24,765 nucleotides of DNA from Pseudomonadota bacterium (lineage in GTDB: Bacteria > Pseudomonadota > Gammaproteobacteria > Burkholderiales > Burkholderiaceae_B): positions 1-24,765 of the forward strand of contig JAEYZR010000014.1 in NCBI GenBank assembly GCA_023427945.1, in the 5' to 3' direction. Every line of letters starts with the position of its first letter. Position 1 is the stretch's first letter. A model generated the notes under the pieces. That model was not told the origin of the DNA. It did no database searches and saw nothing but the letters and a program-made list of their open reading frames with translations. Both the position numbers and the translations under genes were made by a program. Below, piece by piece: positions 16,174 to 23,063 of the stretch.

Positions 16174-17268
16174 TCAATCCGCCTGATCGGCCTCGAGTTG
16201 CAGCAAGCGACGTTTGCGCTCCACGCCCCAACGATAGCCAGAGAGGGCGCCGTCGCTGCGCACCACGCGGTGGCAGGGAATAGCCACGGCCAGCCAGTTG
16301 GCCGCGCAGGCTCCGGCCACCGCACGAATCGCCTTGGGCGCACCTATGCGCTGTGCGATGTCGGCATAGGACACCGTGGTGCCCGGTGTGATCTCGCGCA
16401 ATGCCTGCCAGACCCGCTGCTGGAACACCGTGCCGCGCACGTCCAGGGGCAGCGTCCAGCTCAGCGCGGGCGCTTCGATCGCGCCGACGACCTGCGCCAC
16501 CAGGCTGTGGAAATCCGGATCGTCGCCCACCAGCGCTGCGTGGGGAAAACGATCCTGCAGTTCACACACCAGTGCCTGCGGGTCATCGCCCAGCAGGATC
16601 GCACACACACCGCTTTGACTGCTGGCGACCAGTATTGCGCCGAGTTTCGACTGGCCCACGGCAAAGCGAATGTCGGTGTCCTGGCCGCCCTGAGCGTAGG
16701 CGCGAGGCGCCATGCCCAGCATCTGCGGCGCTTTTTCATAAAAGCGGCTGCTGGCGTTGAAACCAGCGTCCATGATGGCGCGGGTGACGCTGTTGCCTCT
16801 GCCCAGTGCACTGCGCACGTCGCGTCCCTGTTTGCCCAGTCCATAAGCCTTAGGGGTCATGCCCGTGTAGGTTTTGAAAAGCCGGTGAAAATGGTGCGGG
16901 CTCAGTCCGGCCGCTGCTGCCAGTTCGTGCAGTGCGGGCGGAGTTTCGGACTGTTCGATCTGGCGGCAGGCCTGGGCAATGATGTCGGCATGGGCACGAT
17001 CGATGGCGCTGCGATCCGGTCCGCGGCGCTGGCTGGGGCGATAGCCCGCCTGCCTGGCGGCAAGCGCGGTGTCGAAGAATTCGACGTTCTCGCGTTTGGG
17101 CAGGCGCGCCGCGCTGCTGGGGGCGGCATATACCCCCGTCGTTTTGACGGCATACACGAACTGTCCGTCGGCCCGGGCATCACGCGCCACGACCGCGGCC
17201 CAACGAGCCTGCTCCAGGGCAGCGCCGGGCGCTGCGTCAGCGGGGAGAGAAGTGTGAGATCTGGCCAT
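16174..17268 (-). CDS. ada: Ada-type DNA methyltransferase/AraC regulator with cysteine-less N-terminal domain
   Basis: The 364-residue protein has the layout of E. coli Ada. An N-terminal Ada-like domain spans about 20-85, an AraC-type helix-turn-helix about 88-185 (LAAAAGLSPHHFHRLFKTYTGMTPKAY), and a C-terminal O6-alkylguanine methyltransferase about 190-360 with FQQRVWQALREITPGTTVSYADIA and the active-site PCHRV, Cys332. The N-terminal domain keeps its context (FVYAVKTTGVY, RENVEFF, AGYRP), but all four zinc-binding cysteines are gone. The positions matching E. coli Cys38, 42, 69 and 72 are Ala48, Ser52, Ser79 and Arg82. Repair of O6-methylguanine should persist; phosphotriester sensing should not. 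ATG 17268 is chosen for its AGGA site 6 bases upstream; a TTG at 17313 would add 15 residues. It diverges from alkB over 113 bases; no clear Ada box was found there. Confidence 0.9.
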   Translation of the reverse strand: MARSHTSLPADAAPGAALEQARWAAVVARDARADGQFVYAVKTTGVYAAPSSAARLPKRENVEFFDTALAARQAGYRPSQRRGPDRSAIDRAHADIIAQACRQIEQSETPPALHELAAAAGLSPHHFHRLFKTYTGMTPKAYGLGKQGRDVRSALGRGNSVTRAIMDAGFNASSRFYEKAPQMLGMAPRAYAQGGQDTDIRFAVGQSKLGAILVASSQSGVCAILLGDDPQALVCELQDRFPHAALVGDDPDFHSLVAQVVGAIEAPALSWTLPLDVRGTVFQQRVWQALREITPGTTVSYADIAQRIGAPKAIRAVAGACAANWLAVAIPCHRVVRSDGALSGYRWGVERKRRLLQLEADQAD

Positions 17269-17381
17269 GACCGATCCTGTGCAATGGATGACAATACCCC
17301 AGCTTAAAAACAAATGCAGGCACCCGCATCCCGACTCTTGCGGTCGAACTCTTGCCGTGAGGGCGGGTCAGATCAGACACC

Positions 17382-18032
17382 ATGACACTCGATCTTTTTA
17401 ATGACGATGCTTTCACCGAGCGCGATGCCCGCATGGGCGAGCAGGCCTGCGTGCTGCGCGGGTTCGCAGGCGCAGACATGCCACAGGTGCTGGCGGCCCT
17501 GCAGGCGGTACTGCAGCAGTCGCCACTGCGCCATATGATCACGCCGGGCGGCCACACCATGTCGGTGGCCACGACCAACTGCGGTCAGCTGGGCTGGATC
17601 ACCGATGAGCGAGGCTATCGTTACGCTGCGCTCGATCCGCAGTCGCAGTTACCCTGGCCGGCCATGCCCGAGGTATTCAGCCGTCTGGCGCAAGCCGCTG
17701 CCAGACGCGCCGGGTTTGCCGACTTCGATCCCGACGCCTGTCTGGTCAATCGTTATGCGCCCGGTGCGAAGATGTCGCTGCATCAGGACAGAAACGAGCG
17801 TGACCGGCGTGCGCCCATCGTGTCCGTCTCACTGGGCATGCCAGCTGTTTTTGTGTTTGGCGGACATGCGCGCTCAGACCCCGTGCAGCGCTATCCGCTC
17901 TTTCATGGCGACGTCGCGGTCTGGGGCGGCGTGGATCGCATGCGGTTTCACGGCGTCCTGCCGGTGAAGTCCTCGCCTCACGCCAGCCTGGGCGCCTACC
18001 GGATCAATCTGACCTTTCGCCAGGCCGCTTGA
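17382..18032 (+). CDS. alkB: Alpha-ketoglutarate-dependent dioxygenase AlkB
   Basis: The 216-residue Fe(II)/2-oxoglutarate enzyme oxidatively removes methyl groups from 1-methyladenine and 3-methylcytosine in DNA. Its length equals that of E. coli AlkB. The metal triad is visible as His134 and Asp136 (SLHQDRNE) and His190 (RMRFHGV). The oxoglutarate-binding arginines are Arg207 and Arg213 in YRINLTFR, with the same 6-residue spacing as in E. coli. NRYAPGAKM and the substrate-lid segment MSVATTNCGQLGW are also typical. It diverges from ada and converges with tag, forming a repair cluster. A stem AGGCGG/CCGCCT (18038-18057) lies between the alkB and tag stops and may stop both transcripts, though there is no T-run. 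No strong ribosome site is seen. Confidence 0.95.
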   Translation: MTLDLFNDDAFTERDARMGEQACVLRGFAGADMPQVLAALQAVLQQSPLRHMITPGGHTMSVATTNCGQLGWITDERGYRYAALDPQSQLPWPAMPEVFSRLAQAAARRAGFADFDPDACLVNRYAPGAKMSLHQDRNERDRRAPIVSVSLGMPAVFVFGGHARSDPVQRYPLFHGDVAVWGGVDRMRFHGVLPVKSSPHASLGAYRINLTFRQAA

Positions 18033-18057
18033 GCGGCAGGCGGCGCATGACCCGCCT

Positions 18058-18621
18058 TCAACGGGAGGCTGTGGCCAGTTCTGGTTTTCTGAAGCAGGCG
18101 TTTTCGTGGTCTTCGACGATGCCGCATGCCTGCATCCATGCGTATACGATCACCGGCCCCACGAACTTGAAACCGCGTTTTTTCAAGGCCTTCGATATGT
18201 CCTGGGACAGCGGCGTCTGCACGGGGCGCGGGCCGTCCATATGGATGGGTGTGTTGCCAGCCATGCCCCAGATGAAGTCGGAAAAATCCTCTCCCGCTGC
18301 CTGCATCGCCAGATAGGCACGGGCATTTCCGATGGTGGCTTCTATCTTGCTGCGCGAACGGATGATGCCGGCATCGAGCATCAGGCGTTCGATGTCGTCC
18401 TGATCGAACGCAGCCACGCGCACCGGGTCGAAATGGGCGAATGCTGCGCGAAAAGCGTCGCGCTTCTTCAGAATGGTCAGCCACGACAGGCCGGCCTGAA
18501 AGCCATCGAGCATCAGCTTTTCCCACAGCTTGCGGCTGTCACGTTCAGGCACGCCCCACTCGCAATCGTGATAGACCTCGAGCAGAGGGTGGGATTGAGC
18601 CCATACGCAGCGATACGACAT
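18058..18621 (-). CDS. tag: DNA-3-methyladenine glycosylase I
   Basis: The 187-residue constitutive base-excision glycosylase releases 3-methyladenine from DNA, and its length matches E. coli Tag. The structural zinc site is intact: Cys5 and His18 near the N-terminus (YRCVW, VYHDCEWGVPE), and His172 and Cys176 near the C-terminus (EDHENAC). Core motifs are FQAGLSWLTILKKR, FDPVRVAAF, DAGIIRSRSKIEATIGNARAYL and KALKKRGFKFVGPVIVYAWMQACG, almost as in E. coli. The residue corresponding to the base-contacting Glu38 of E. coli Tag is Asp39 (LDGFQAG), a conservative change. A GGA lies 7 bases before the ATG. The gene is convergent with alkB and 52 bases from the end of the LysR gene. Confidence 0.95.
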   Translation of the reverse strand: MSYRCVWAQSHPLLEVYHDCEWGVPERDSRKLWEKLMLDGFQAGLSWLTILKKRDAFRAAFAHFDPVRVAAFDQDDIERLMLDAGIIRSRSKIEATIGNARAYLAMQAAGEDFSDFIWGMAGNTPIHMDGPRPVQTPLSQDISKALKKRGFKFVGPVIVYAWMQACGIVEDHENACFRKPELATASR

Positions 18622-18673
18622 TGATGTTCCGATGATCAGCCAGAGATGGCGGCACTATAGCGCTTGATACCGT

Positions 18674-19603
18674 TCACGCGGCGCGCTGCCAATCGACTTC
18701 GTGCCGTGCGATGGCTTCAGTGATGAAGTTCAGCAGCGTACGGGTGGCAAGCGTCGGGAAACGGTTGGGCGCGGTGAGCAGGTACAGCGAGTCGCCCACG
18801 CCTTCGGGTTGAAAATCGGGAAGTACCTCTTGCAGTTGCCCGGCAGCCAGCTCGCGCCAGACGGCATAGCGCGGCAGCAGCGCCACACCCAATCCACCCA
18901 GGGTGGCCTGTTTGATGAAAGGGTAGTCGCCCGACTGCAGGCGTGGGGCGACTTGCACGACCAGGACTTCGCCCCGCCGTTCCAGCTTCAGGCCGAAGCG
19001 TCGGCCCATCGATGCCGGTGCGATCAGATCGACCTGGCCCAGGTCTGAAATCCCGTGGATGCCGGCATGCGTGTGCAGAAACGCGGGCGATGCGCACAGG
19101 CACCAGAATACGCTGCACAGGCGTCGCGCCACCTGGTCCAGTGGCGGCGAGAACGTGATCTTCAGGGCGATGTCCACTTCCGAAGATATCAGGTCGCCGA
19201 TATGGTCATTGATCATCACCCGCAAGGAGATGTCCGGATATTGTCTGGCGAAATCCAGCAGCAGTGGTGCCAGATAGAGGTGACCCAGACCGGTCGGCAG
19301 GCGTATGCGCACATCGCCACTGACCGTCTGGCCAAGGCTGTCGATGGACGTGCGTGCCGCGTCCACTTCCTCCAGCATGCGAGCGCCGCGTGCATAGAGC
19401 AGGTCGCCAGCCTGGGTCAGTTCCATGCGCCGTGTCGTGCGGGTCAGCAGCTGGGCACCCAGCGCCAGTTCCAGCGACTTCAACCGATGCGACATGTTCG
19501 ATCGCGTCATGCCTGAGCGCTGCGCCGCCTCACTCAAGGTACGCGATTCCACGACGGTGACGAACAGACGTATCAGATTCAGATCGATTTTATTGTCAAT
19601 CAT
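18674..19603 (-). CDS. LysR family transcriptional regulator
   Basis: The 309-residue protein has the LysR winged helix-turn-helix at about residues 6-64: LNLIRLFVTVVESRTLSEAAQRSGMTRSNMSHRLKSLE, then LLTRTTRRMELTQAG. A linker helix and a two-lobed effector domain follow, with VRIRLPTGLGHLYLAPLLLDF at the start and DIALKITFSPPLD in the middle. It diverges from the CoA-transferase operon across 89 bases that contain two directly repeated sequence pairs, so it is probably the pathway regulator, responding to the substrate or its CoA ester (inference). No Shine-Dalgarno sequence is evident before the ATG at 19603. Confidence 0.93.
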   Translation of the reverse strand: MIDNKIDLNLIRLFVTVVESRTLSEAAQRSGMTRSNMSHRLKSLELALGAQLLTRTTRRMELTQAGDLLYARGARMLEEVDAARTSIDSLGQTVSGDVRIRLPTGLGHLYLAPLLLDFARQYPDISLRVMINDHIGDLISSEVDIALKITFSPPLDQVARRLCSVFWCLCASPAFLHTHAGIHGISDLGQVDLIAPASMGRRFGLKLERRGEVLVVQVAPRLQSGDYPFIKQATLGGLGVALLPRYAVWRELAAGQLQEVLPDFQPEGVGDSLYLLTAPNRFPTLATRTLLNFITEAIARHEVDWQRAA

Positions 19604-19650
19604 TGTTCAACAGAGATGGCACAAGTTGCGGGATTGTTCATTTTGGCACA
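19602..19650. promoter_or_regulatory. Direct repeats between LysR and CoA-transferase genes, candidate LysR sites
   Basis: ATTGTTCA occurs at 19602-19609 and 19633-19640, 31 bases apart; TGGCACA occurs at 19617-19623 and 19644-19650, 27 bases apart. The first copy covers the LysR start region and includes the odd palindrome TGTTCAACA (19604-19612); the second overlaps the predicted -35 box of the divergent operon. Confidence 0.4.
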
Positions 19651-19662
19651 GCGACTTAGGAT
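19634..19662 (+). promoter_or_regulatory. Predicted promoter of the CoA-transferase operon
   Basis: TTGTTC (19634-19639) and TAGGAT (19657-19662) are separated by 17 bases, with an expected start near 19669, 24 bases before the ATG. Both boxes are imperfect, as expected for an activator-dependent promoter. Confidence 0.35.
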
Positions 19663-19692
19663 GACCGTCATTGATTTGAGTGTGAGTGTCTG

Positions 19693-20895
19693 ATGAGCGA
19701 TGTCGAGTGGTTGCCGTTTAGTGGGCTGAAAGTGCTGGATATCAGTCAGGGGGTGGCTGGTCCCTATTGCGCACAGATCCTGTGGCAGCAAGGGGCTGAG
19801 GTCATCAAGGTCGAGCCGCCCGAAGGCGACTGGGGGCGCCACGTGGGCGTGGTGCGCCAGGGGCAGAGTGCCCTGTCGGTTTGCTATAACGCAGGCAAGC
19901 AGGGCGTGTGCATCGATGCGCGCACCCCCCAGGGCCGCCTGGCCCTGCGAGCCCTGGCCGAGCAGGCCGATGTGATCGTGCAGAACTTCCGTCCCGGCGT
20001 GGTCGAGCGCCTGGGCGTGGACTACGCCTCGCTGAAGGCGGCGCGGCCCGCACTGGTCTATGTGTCCATCAGTGGCTATGGCGCCGATGGTCCCGCTTGC
20101 GCGGCACCCGCCTCGGACTCGGTCATGCAGGCAGACAGCGGCCTGATGTTCAGCAACCAGAACGAGGCTGGCGAGCCTGCGCGTGTAGGGATCCTGCTGG
20201 CCGATATTTCCACGGGCCTGTACGCCGCACAGGCCACTTCTGCTGCGCTGTACCGGCGCGCCATGACCGGGCAGGGCATGCATGTCGCGCTCAGTCTGTT
20301 CGAGGCGTGCGCGGCGCTGCAGGCCAACGACATCACTGCCTATGCGGTGGCCGGGGCACGACCGGCCGGCGCCGTCAGTGCGCCCAATGGCGTGTTCGCC
20401 ACTGCCGATGGGCGTCTGTCCGTGCTGGCATTGAACAACGATCAGTTTGCGCGTTTGTGCCGCGCCCTGGATCGCCAGGCGTGGCTGGCGGACAGCCGCT
20501 ATGCCGAGAACGCCACGCGCATGACGCATCGCGATGTGCTGCACGCCGACCTGGCCAGCCAACTTGTCACTCAGCCATCGGCCTACTGGATCGAACGCCT
20601 TGCGCGCGAGCAGGTCCTGCATGCGCCGGTGCGCGATTACGACCAGGTGCTCGCGCACCCGCAGGCGCGACATCTGGGCGTGTTCGACACGCTGGATCAG
20701 CCGGGCCTGGGGCCGTTGCCCACCGTCGTCGCGCCCGGTCTCGGTGGGCGTCGCGCACCCGTGGCGGCACCCGCCATAGGCGCGCACACGAAGCGGGTGT
20801 TCGAGCAGGCCGGTGTCAGTGCCGAACAGGTCCAGAGCTGGCTTGACGCCGGCGTCATCCGCCAGGAGGGACGCGATGCGCGCGCTGCAATGTGA
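19693..20895 (+). CDS. Family III CoA-transferase (CaiB/BaiF)
   Basis: The 400-residue cytoplasmic enzyme moves CoA between carboxylic acids. Characteristic blocks are LKVLDISQGVAGPYCAQILWQQGAEVIKVEPPEGDWGR, the CIDARTPQGR strand and VIVQNFRPGVVERLGVDYASL. The catalytic Asp171 lies in GILLADISTGLYAAQ, matching the conserved Asp of formyl-CoA transferase. The second domain has RLARYAENATRM-like and APVRDYDQVLAHPQ segments. It is the first gene of a short operon controlled by the divergent LysR gene; its last 20 bases overlap the start of the oxidoreductase gene. It probably activates a carboxylate delivered through the Bug receptor system two genes on (inference). Donor and acceptor acids are unknown. 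Confidence 0.92.
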   Translation: MSDVEWLPFSGLKVLDISQGVAGPYCAQILWQQGAEVIKVEPPEGDWGRHVGVVRQGQSALSVCYNAGKQGVCIDARTPQGRLALRALAEQADVIVQNFRPGVVERLGVDYASLKAARPALVYVSISGYGADGPACAAPASDSVMQADSGLMFSNQNEAGEPARVGILLADISTGLYAAQATSAALYRRAMTGQGMHVALSLFEACAALQANDITAYAVAGARPAGAVSAPNGVFATADGRLSVLALNNDQFARLCRALDRQAWLADSRYAENATRMTHRDVLHADLASQLVTQPSAYWIERLAREQVLHAPVRDYDQVLAHPQARHLGVFDTLDQPGLGPLPTVVAPGLGGRRAPVAAPAIGAHTKRVFEQAGVSAEQVQSWLDAGVIRQEGRDARAAM

Positions 20896-21880
20896 CGCCT
20901 GGGGCACGCCTGACAGTCTGGTTCTGCGCGAGGACATTGCGCCACGCACGCCCGGGCCGGACGAGGTCGCCATCGAGGTGGCCTATGCCAGTGTGAGTCA
21001 CGCCGTGGGCCTGATGGTGGCGGGGCGTTATCAGACGCGCCCGCCGTTGCCGTTCACGCCTGGAACCGAAGCCGTCGGGACCATTACTGCGGTGGGCGCC
21101 AACGTCACGCGCCTGAAAGCTGGCCAGCGAGTGGTGGCGATTGCCGACTGGGGATGCTTCGCAGAACAGTTGATCGTCGCCCATCACACGGTCTATCCCA
21201 TTCCCGATGCCGTCTCCTGGCTGCAGGCTTTGCCCATTCCGCTCTCGTATGGCACTGCCTTCACCGGCATGCTCTGGCGCAGTGCGCTCAGCGCGGGCGA
21301 AACCGTGCTGGTGCTGGGTGCAGGCGCAGGCGTCGGGCTTGCCGCTGTCGAGATCGCCGTGGCGACGGGTGCGCGCGTGATCGCCTGCGCGAGCACACCT
21401 GCCAAGCGTGAGCAGGCCCTGGCGCGTGGCGCCAGTCATGCGGTCGCACCCGGCGAAGATCTGGCCGCACAGGTCAAGTCGGCGACCGATGGTCGTGGCG
21501 TCGATCTGGTGGTGGACCCGGTAGGCGGCGAACTGTTTTCCCGTGCCGTGCGTGCCTGCGCCGCCAACGCGCGCCTGCTGAGCATCGGGTTCGCCAGCGG
21601 CCAACAGCCGGAAGTCGCGGCGAATCTTTTTCTGGTGAAGAACCTCACCCTGCATGGGTTTTTCTACGGACGCTACATCGGATGGACGCCGGCCAATGAG
21701 CGTGCCGTCCACGCGCCGGCCTTGCAGCATGCCATCGCCACCTTGCTGGGCTGGGTGGTCGATGGCCGCGTACAGCCCGTGGTGTCACAGGTTTTCCCGT
21801 TGTCCGGCCTGTCCGACGCGATGCATGCGCTGGACAGCCGTCAGGTGATCGGCAAGCTCGCCCTGCGGATCACTGCTTGA
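20876..21880 (+). CDS. Zinc-less medium-chain dehydrogenase/quinone oxidoreductase family protein
   Basis: The 334-residue NAD(P)H-dependent oxidoreductase begins MRALQCDAWGTPDSLVLRED, the usual start of quinone-oxidoreductase-like MDR proteins. It has no catalytic-zinc ligand set: the place of GHE is occupied by GTEAVGTITAVG. The substrate/nucleotide segment is SYGTAFTGMLWRSALSAGETVLVLGAGAGVGLAAVEIA, with the Rossmann AGAGVG motif. DLVVDPVGGELF and GRLLSIGFASG-type blocks follow. Relatives reduce quinones, 2-enoyl-CoA (acrylyl-CoA) or enones; the substrate is undetermined. Start ATG 20876 is set by a strong AGGAGG at 20864-20869 within the CoA-transferase gene. Coupling to the CoA-transferase suggests an enoyl-CoA-type substrate (inference). 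Confidence 0.9.
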   Translation: MRALQCDAWGTPDSLVLREDIAPRTPGPDEVAIEVAYASVSHAVGLMVAGRYQTRPPLPFTPGTEAVGTITAVGANVTRLKAGQRVVAIADWGCFAEQLIVAHHTVYPIPDAVSWLQALPIPLSYGTAFTGMLWRSALSAGETVLVLGAGAGVGLAAVEIAVATGARVIACASTPAKREQALARGASHAVAPGEDLAAQVKSATDGRGVDLVVDPVGGELFSRAVRACAANARLLSIGFASGQQPEVAANLFLVKNLTLHGFFYGRYIGWTPANERAVHAPALQHAIATLLGWVVDGRVQPVVSQVFPLSGLSDAMHALDSRQVIGKLALRITA

Positions 21881-21923
21881 ACGCTTGTTGTCCATATCCA
21901 TAACTATTCCAGGAGACAAAAAC

Positions 21924-22919
21924 ATGTTGAGATTATCCGCAGCGATTTCTGGCCGTCTGCTGCCGGCCCTGGCCGCCAGCACGGCATGCCTGTTCGCCGC
22001 AGCGCCCACCGTGCATGCACAGAGCTATCCGGAGCGCCCCATCCGCATGATCGTGCCTTACCCGCCGGGCGGTCCGACCGACATCGTTGCCCGCCTGGCA
22101 GCGGTAGAAATGGGCAAGACTATCGGTCAACCCATCATCGTGGACAACAAGCCTGGCGCCAGCGGCATGATCGGCGCCGAGCAGGTGGCGCGTGCTGCGC
22201 CCGATGGCTACACCTTCCTGGCCAACGCCTCGCTGCAAGTGATCAATCCGCACATCTACAAGGAAATGCGGTATGACTCCTTCAACGATTTCGTTCCCAT
22301 CACGCAGTTGGCCGATGTGCCTCTGGTATTGGTCGTGCCGCCCGATTCGCCGATCAAGTCGGTGGCCGACCTGGTCGCCTACGGCAAGAAGAATCCAGGT
22401 GCGCTGAACTTCGGATCAGCCGGAAGTGCCTCTTCACAGCAGTTGGCGGGGGAGTCGTTCAAGACGGTTGCCGGTATCAAGATGCAGCATGTGCCCTATA
22501 AAGGGAGCGCGCCGGCGCTGACCGATCTGATGGGCTCGCAGATCCAGCTGATGTTCGATTCCATGCCGTCGGCGATGCCATTCATCAAGACCGGCAAGCT
22601 GCGCCCCGTGGCGGTCACCACGCGCCAGCGCGTCGCCGAGCTGTCCGATGTGCCCACCATCGCCGAATCGGGTTATCCCGATTTCGATATCAGCACCTGG
22701 TATGGTTTCTGGGCACCCAAGGGGACGCCCAAGGACATCGTGGCCAAGCTCTCCGAGCACGCTGCGCTGGCACTCAAGCAGCCCAAGGTCGCCGAGCAGT
22801 ACGCGGGCATGGGCGCCATTCCGGTTGGATCCTCGCCCGAGGTGTTTGCCCAGTACGTGACTTCCGAGGGCAAGAAGTGGGCGGAGATCGTGCGAGCGGC
22901 GGACGTTCCTAAGCAATAA
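21924..22919 (+). CDS. Bug/TctC family periplasmic solute-binding receptor
   Basis: The 331-residue secreted protein has a signal peptide with a basic n-region and hydrophobic core ending TVHA, cleaved before QSYPERPIRMIVPY. The mature protein shows the receptor pattern PYPPGGPTDIVARLAA, then NKPGASGMIGAEQVARAAPDGYTFL, FGSAGSASSQQLAGE, MQHVPYKGSAPALTDLMG and GYPDFDISTWYGFWAPKGTP. Such proteins bind carboxylates for tripartite tricarboxylate transporters or act as signal receptors; they are greatly expanded in Bordetella and its relatives. No TctA/TctB membrane genes are nearby, so this is an orphan receptor. ATG 21924 follows AGGAGA with a suitable spacing, 43 bases after the oxidoreductase stop. 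It probably imports the substrate of the upstream CoA-transferase (inference). Confidence 0.93.
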   Translation: MLRLSAAISGRLLPALAASTACLFAAAPTVHAQSYPERPIRMIVPYPPGGPTDIVARLAAVEMGKTIGQPIIVDNKPGASGMIGAEQVARAAPDGYTFLANASLQVINPHIYKEMRYDSFNDFVPITQLADVPLVLVVPPDSPIKSVADLVAYGKKNPGALNFGSAGSASSQQLAGESFKTVAGIKMQHVPYKGSAPALTDLMGSQIQLMFDSMPSAMPFIKTGKLRPVAVTTRQRVAELSDVPTIAESGYPDFDISTWYGFWAPKGTPKDIVAKLSEHAALALKQPKVAEQYAGMGAIPVGSSPEVFAQYVTSEGKKWAEIVRAADVPKQ

Positions 22920-22941
22920 GCGAGGTTCAGAGCACTGCAAC

Positions 22942-22998
22942 AAGCGCGCCAAAACATCTAAAAATTAGATGTTTTGGCGTTGAAATTTGCGCTTTTTT
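22942..22998 (+). terminator. Perfect 15-bp palindrome nested in a GCGC stem with T-run
   Basis: CGCCAAAACATCTAA (22947-22961) and its exact reverse complement (22965-22979) enclose a 3-base AAA loop. An outer pair AAGCGC (22942-22947) and GCGCTT (22989-22994) leads into TTTTTT (22993-22998). It probably terminates the Bug operon. Because the inner palindrome lies just upstream of the pirin promoter region, a regulator-binding role is an alternative. Confidence 0.6.
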
Positions 22999-23063
22999 AT
23001 TCAATCAGCAGATCTTATGATGAATCCATCGCGCATCGCAGTGATGCCAACCAGGAGATCATC

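Noticed and set aside
16198..17307. A 369-codon plus-strand frame opposite ada
   Set aside because: The minus strand encodes a full Ada homologue with PCHRV and AraC-type motifs; the plus frame is its shadow.
17269..17381. A possible E. coli-type Ada box in the ada-alkB intergenic region
   Set aside because: Neither strand shows AAT-N6-GCAA. An AAT-N6-CAAT segment near 17283 is only a partial match.
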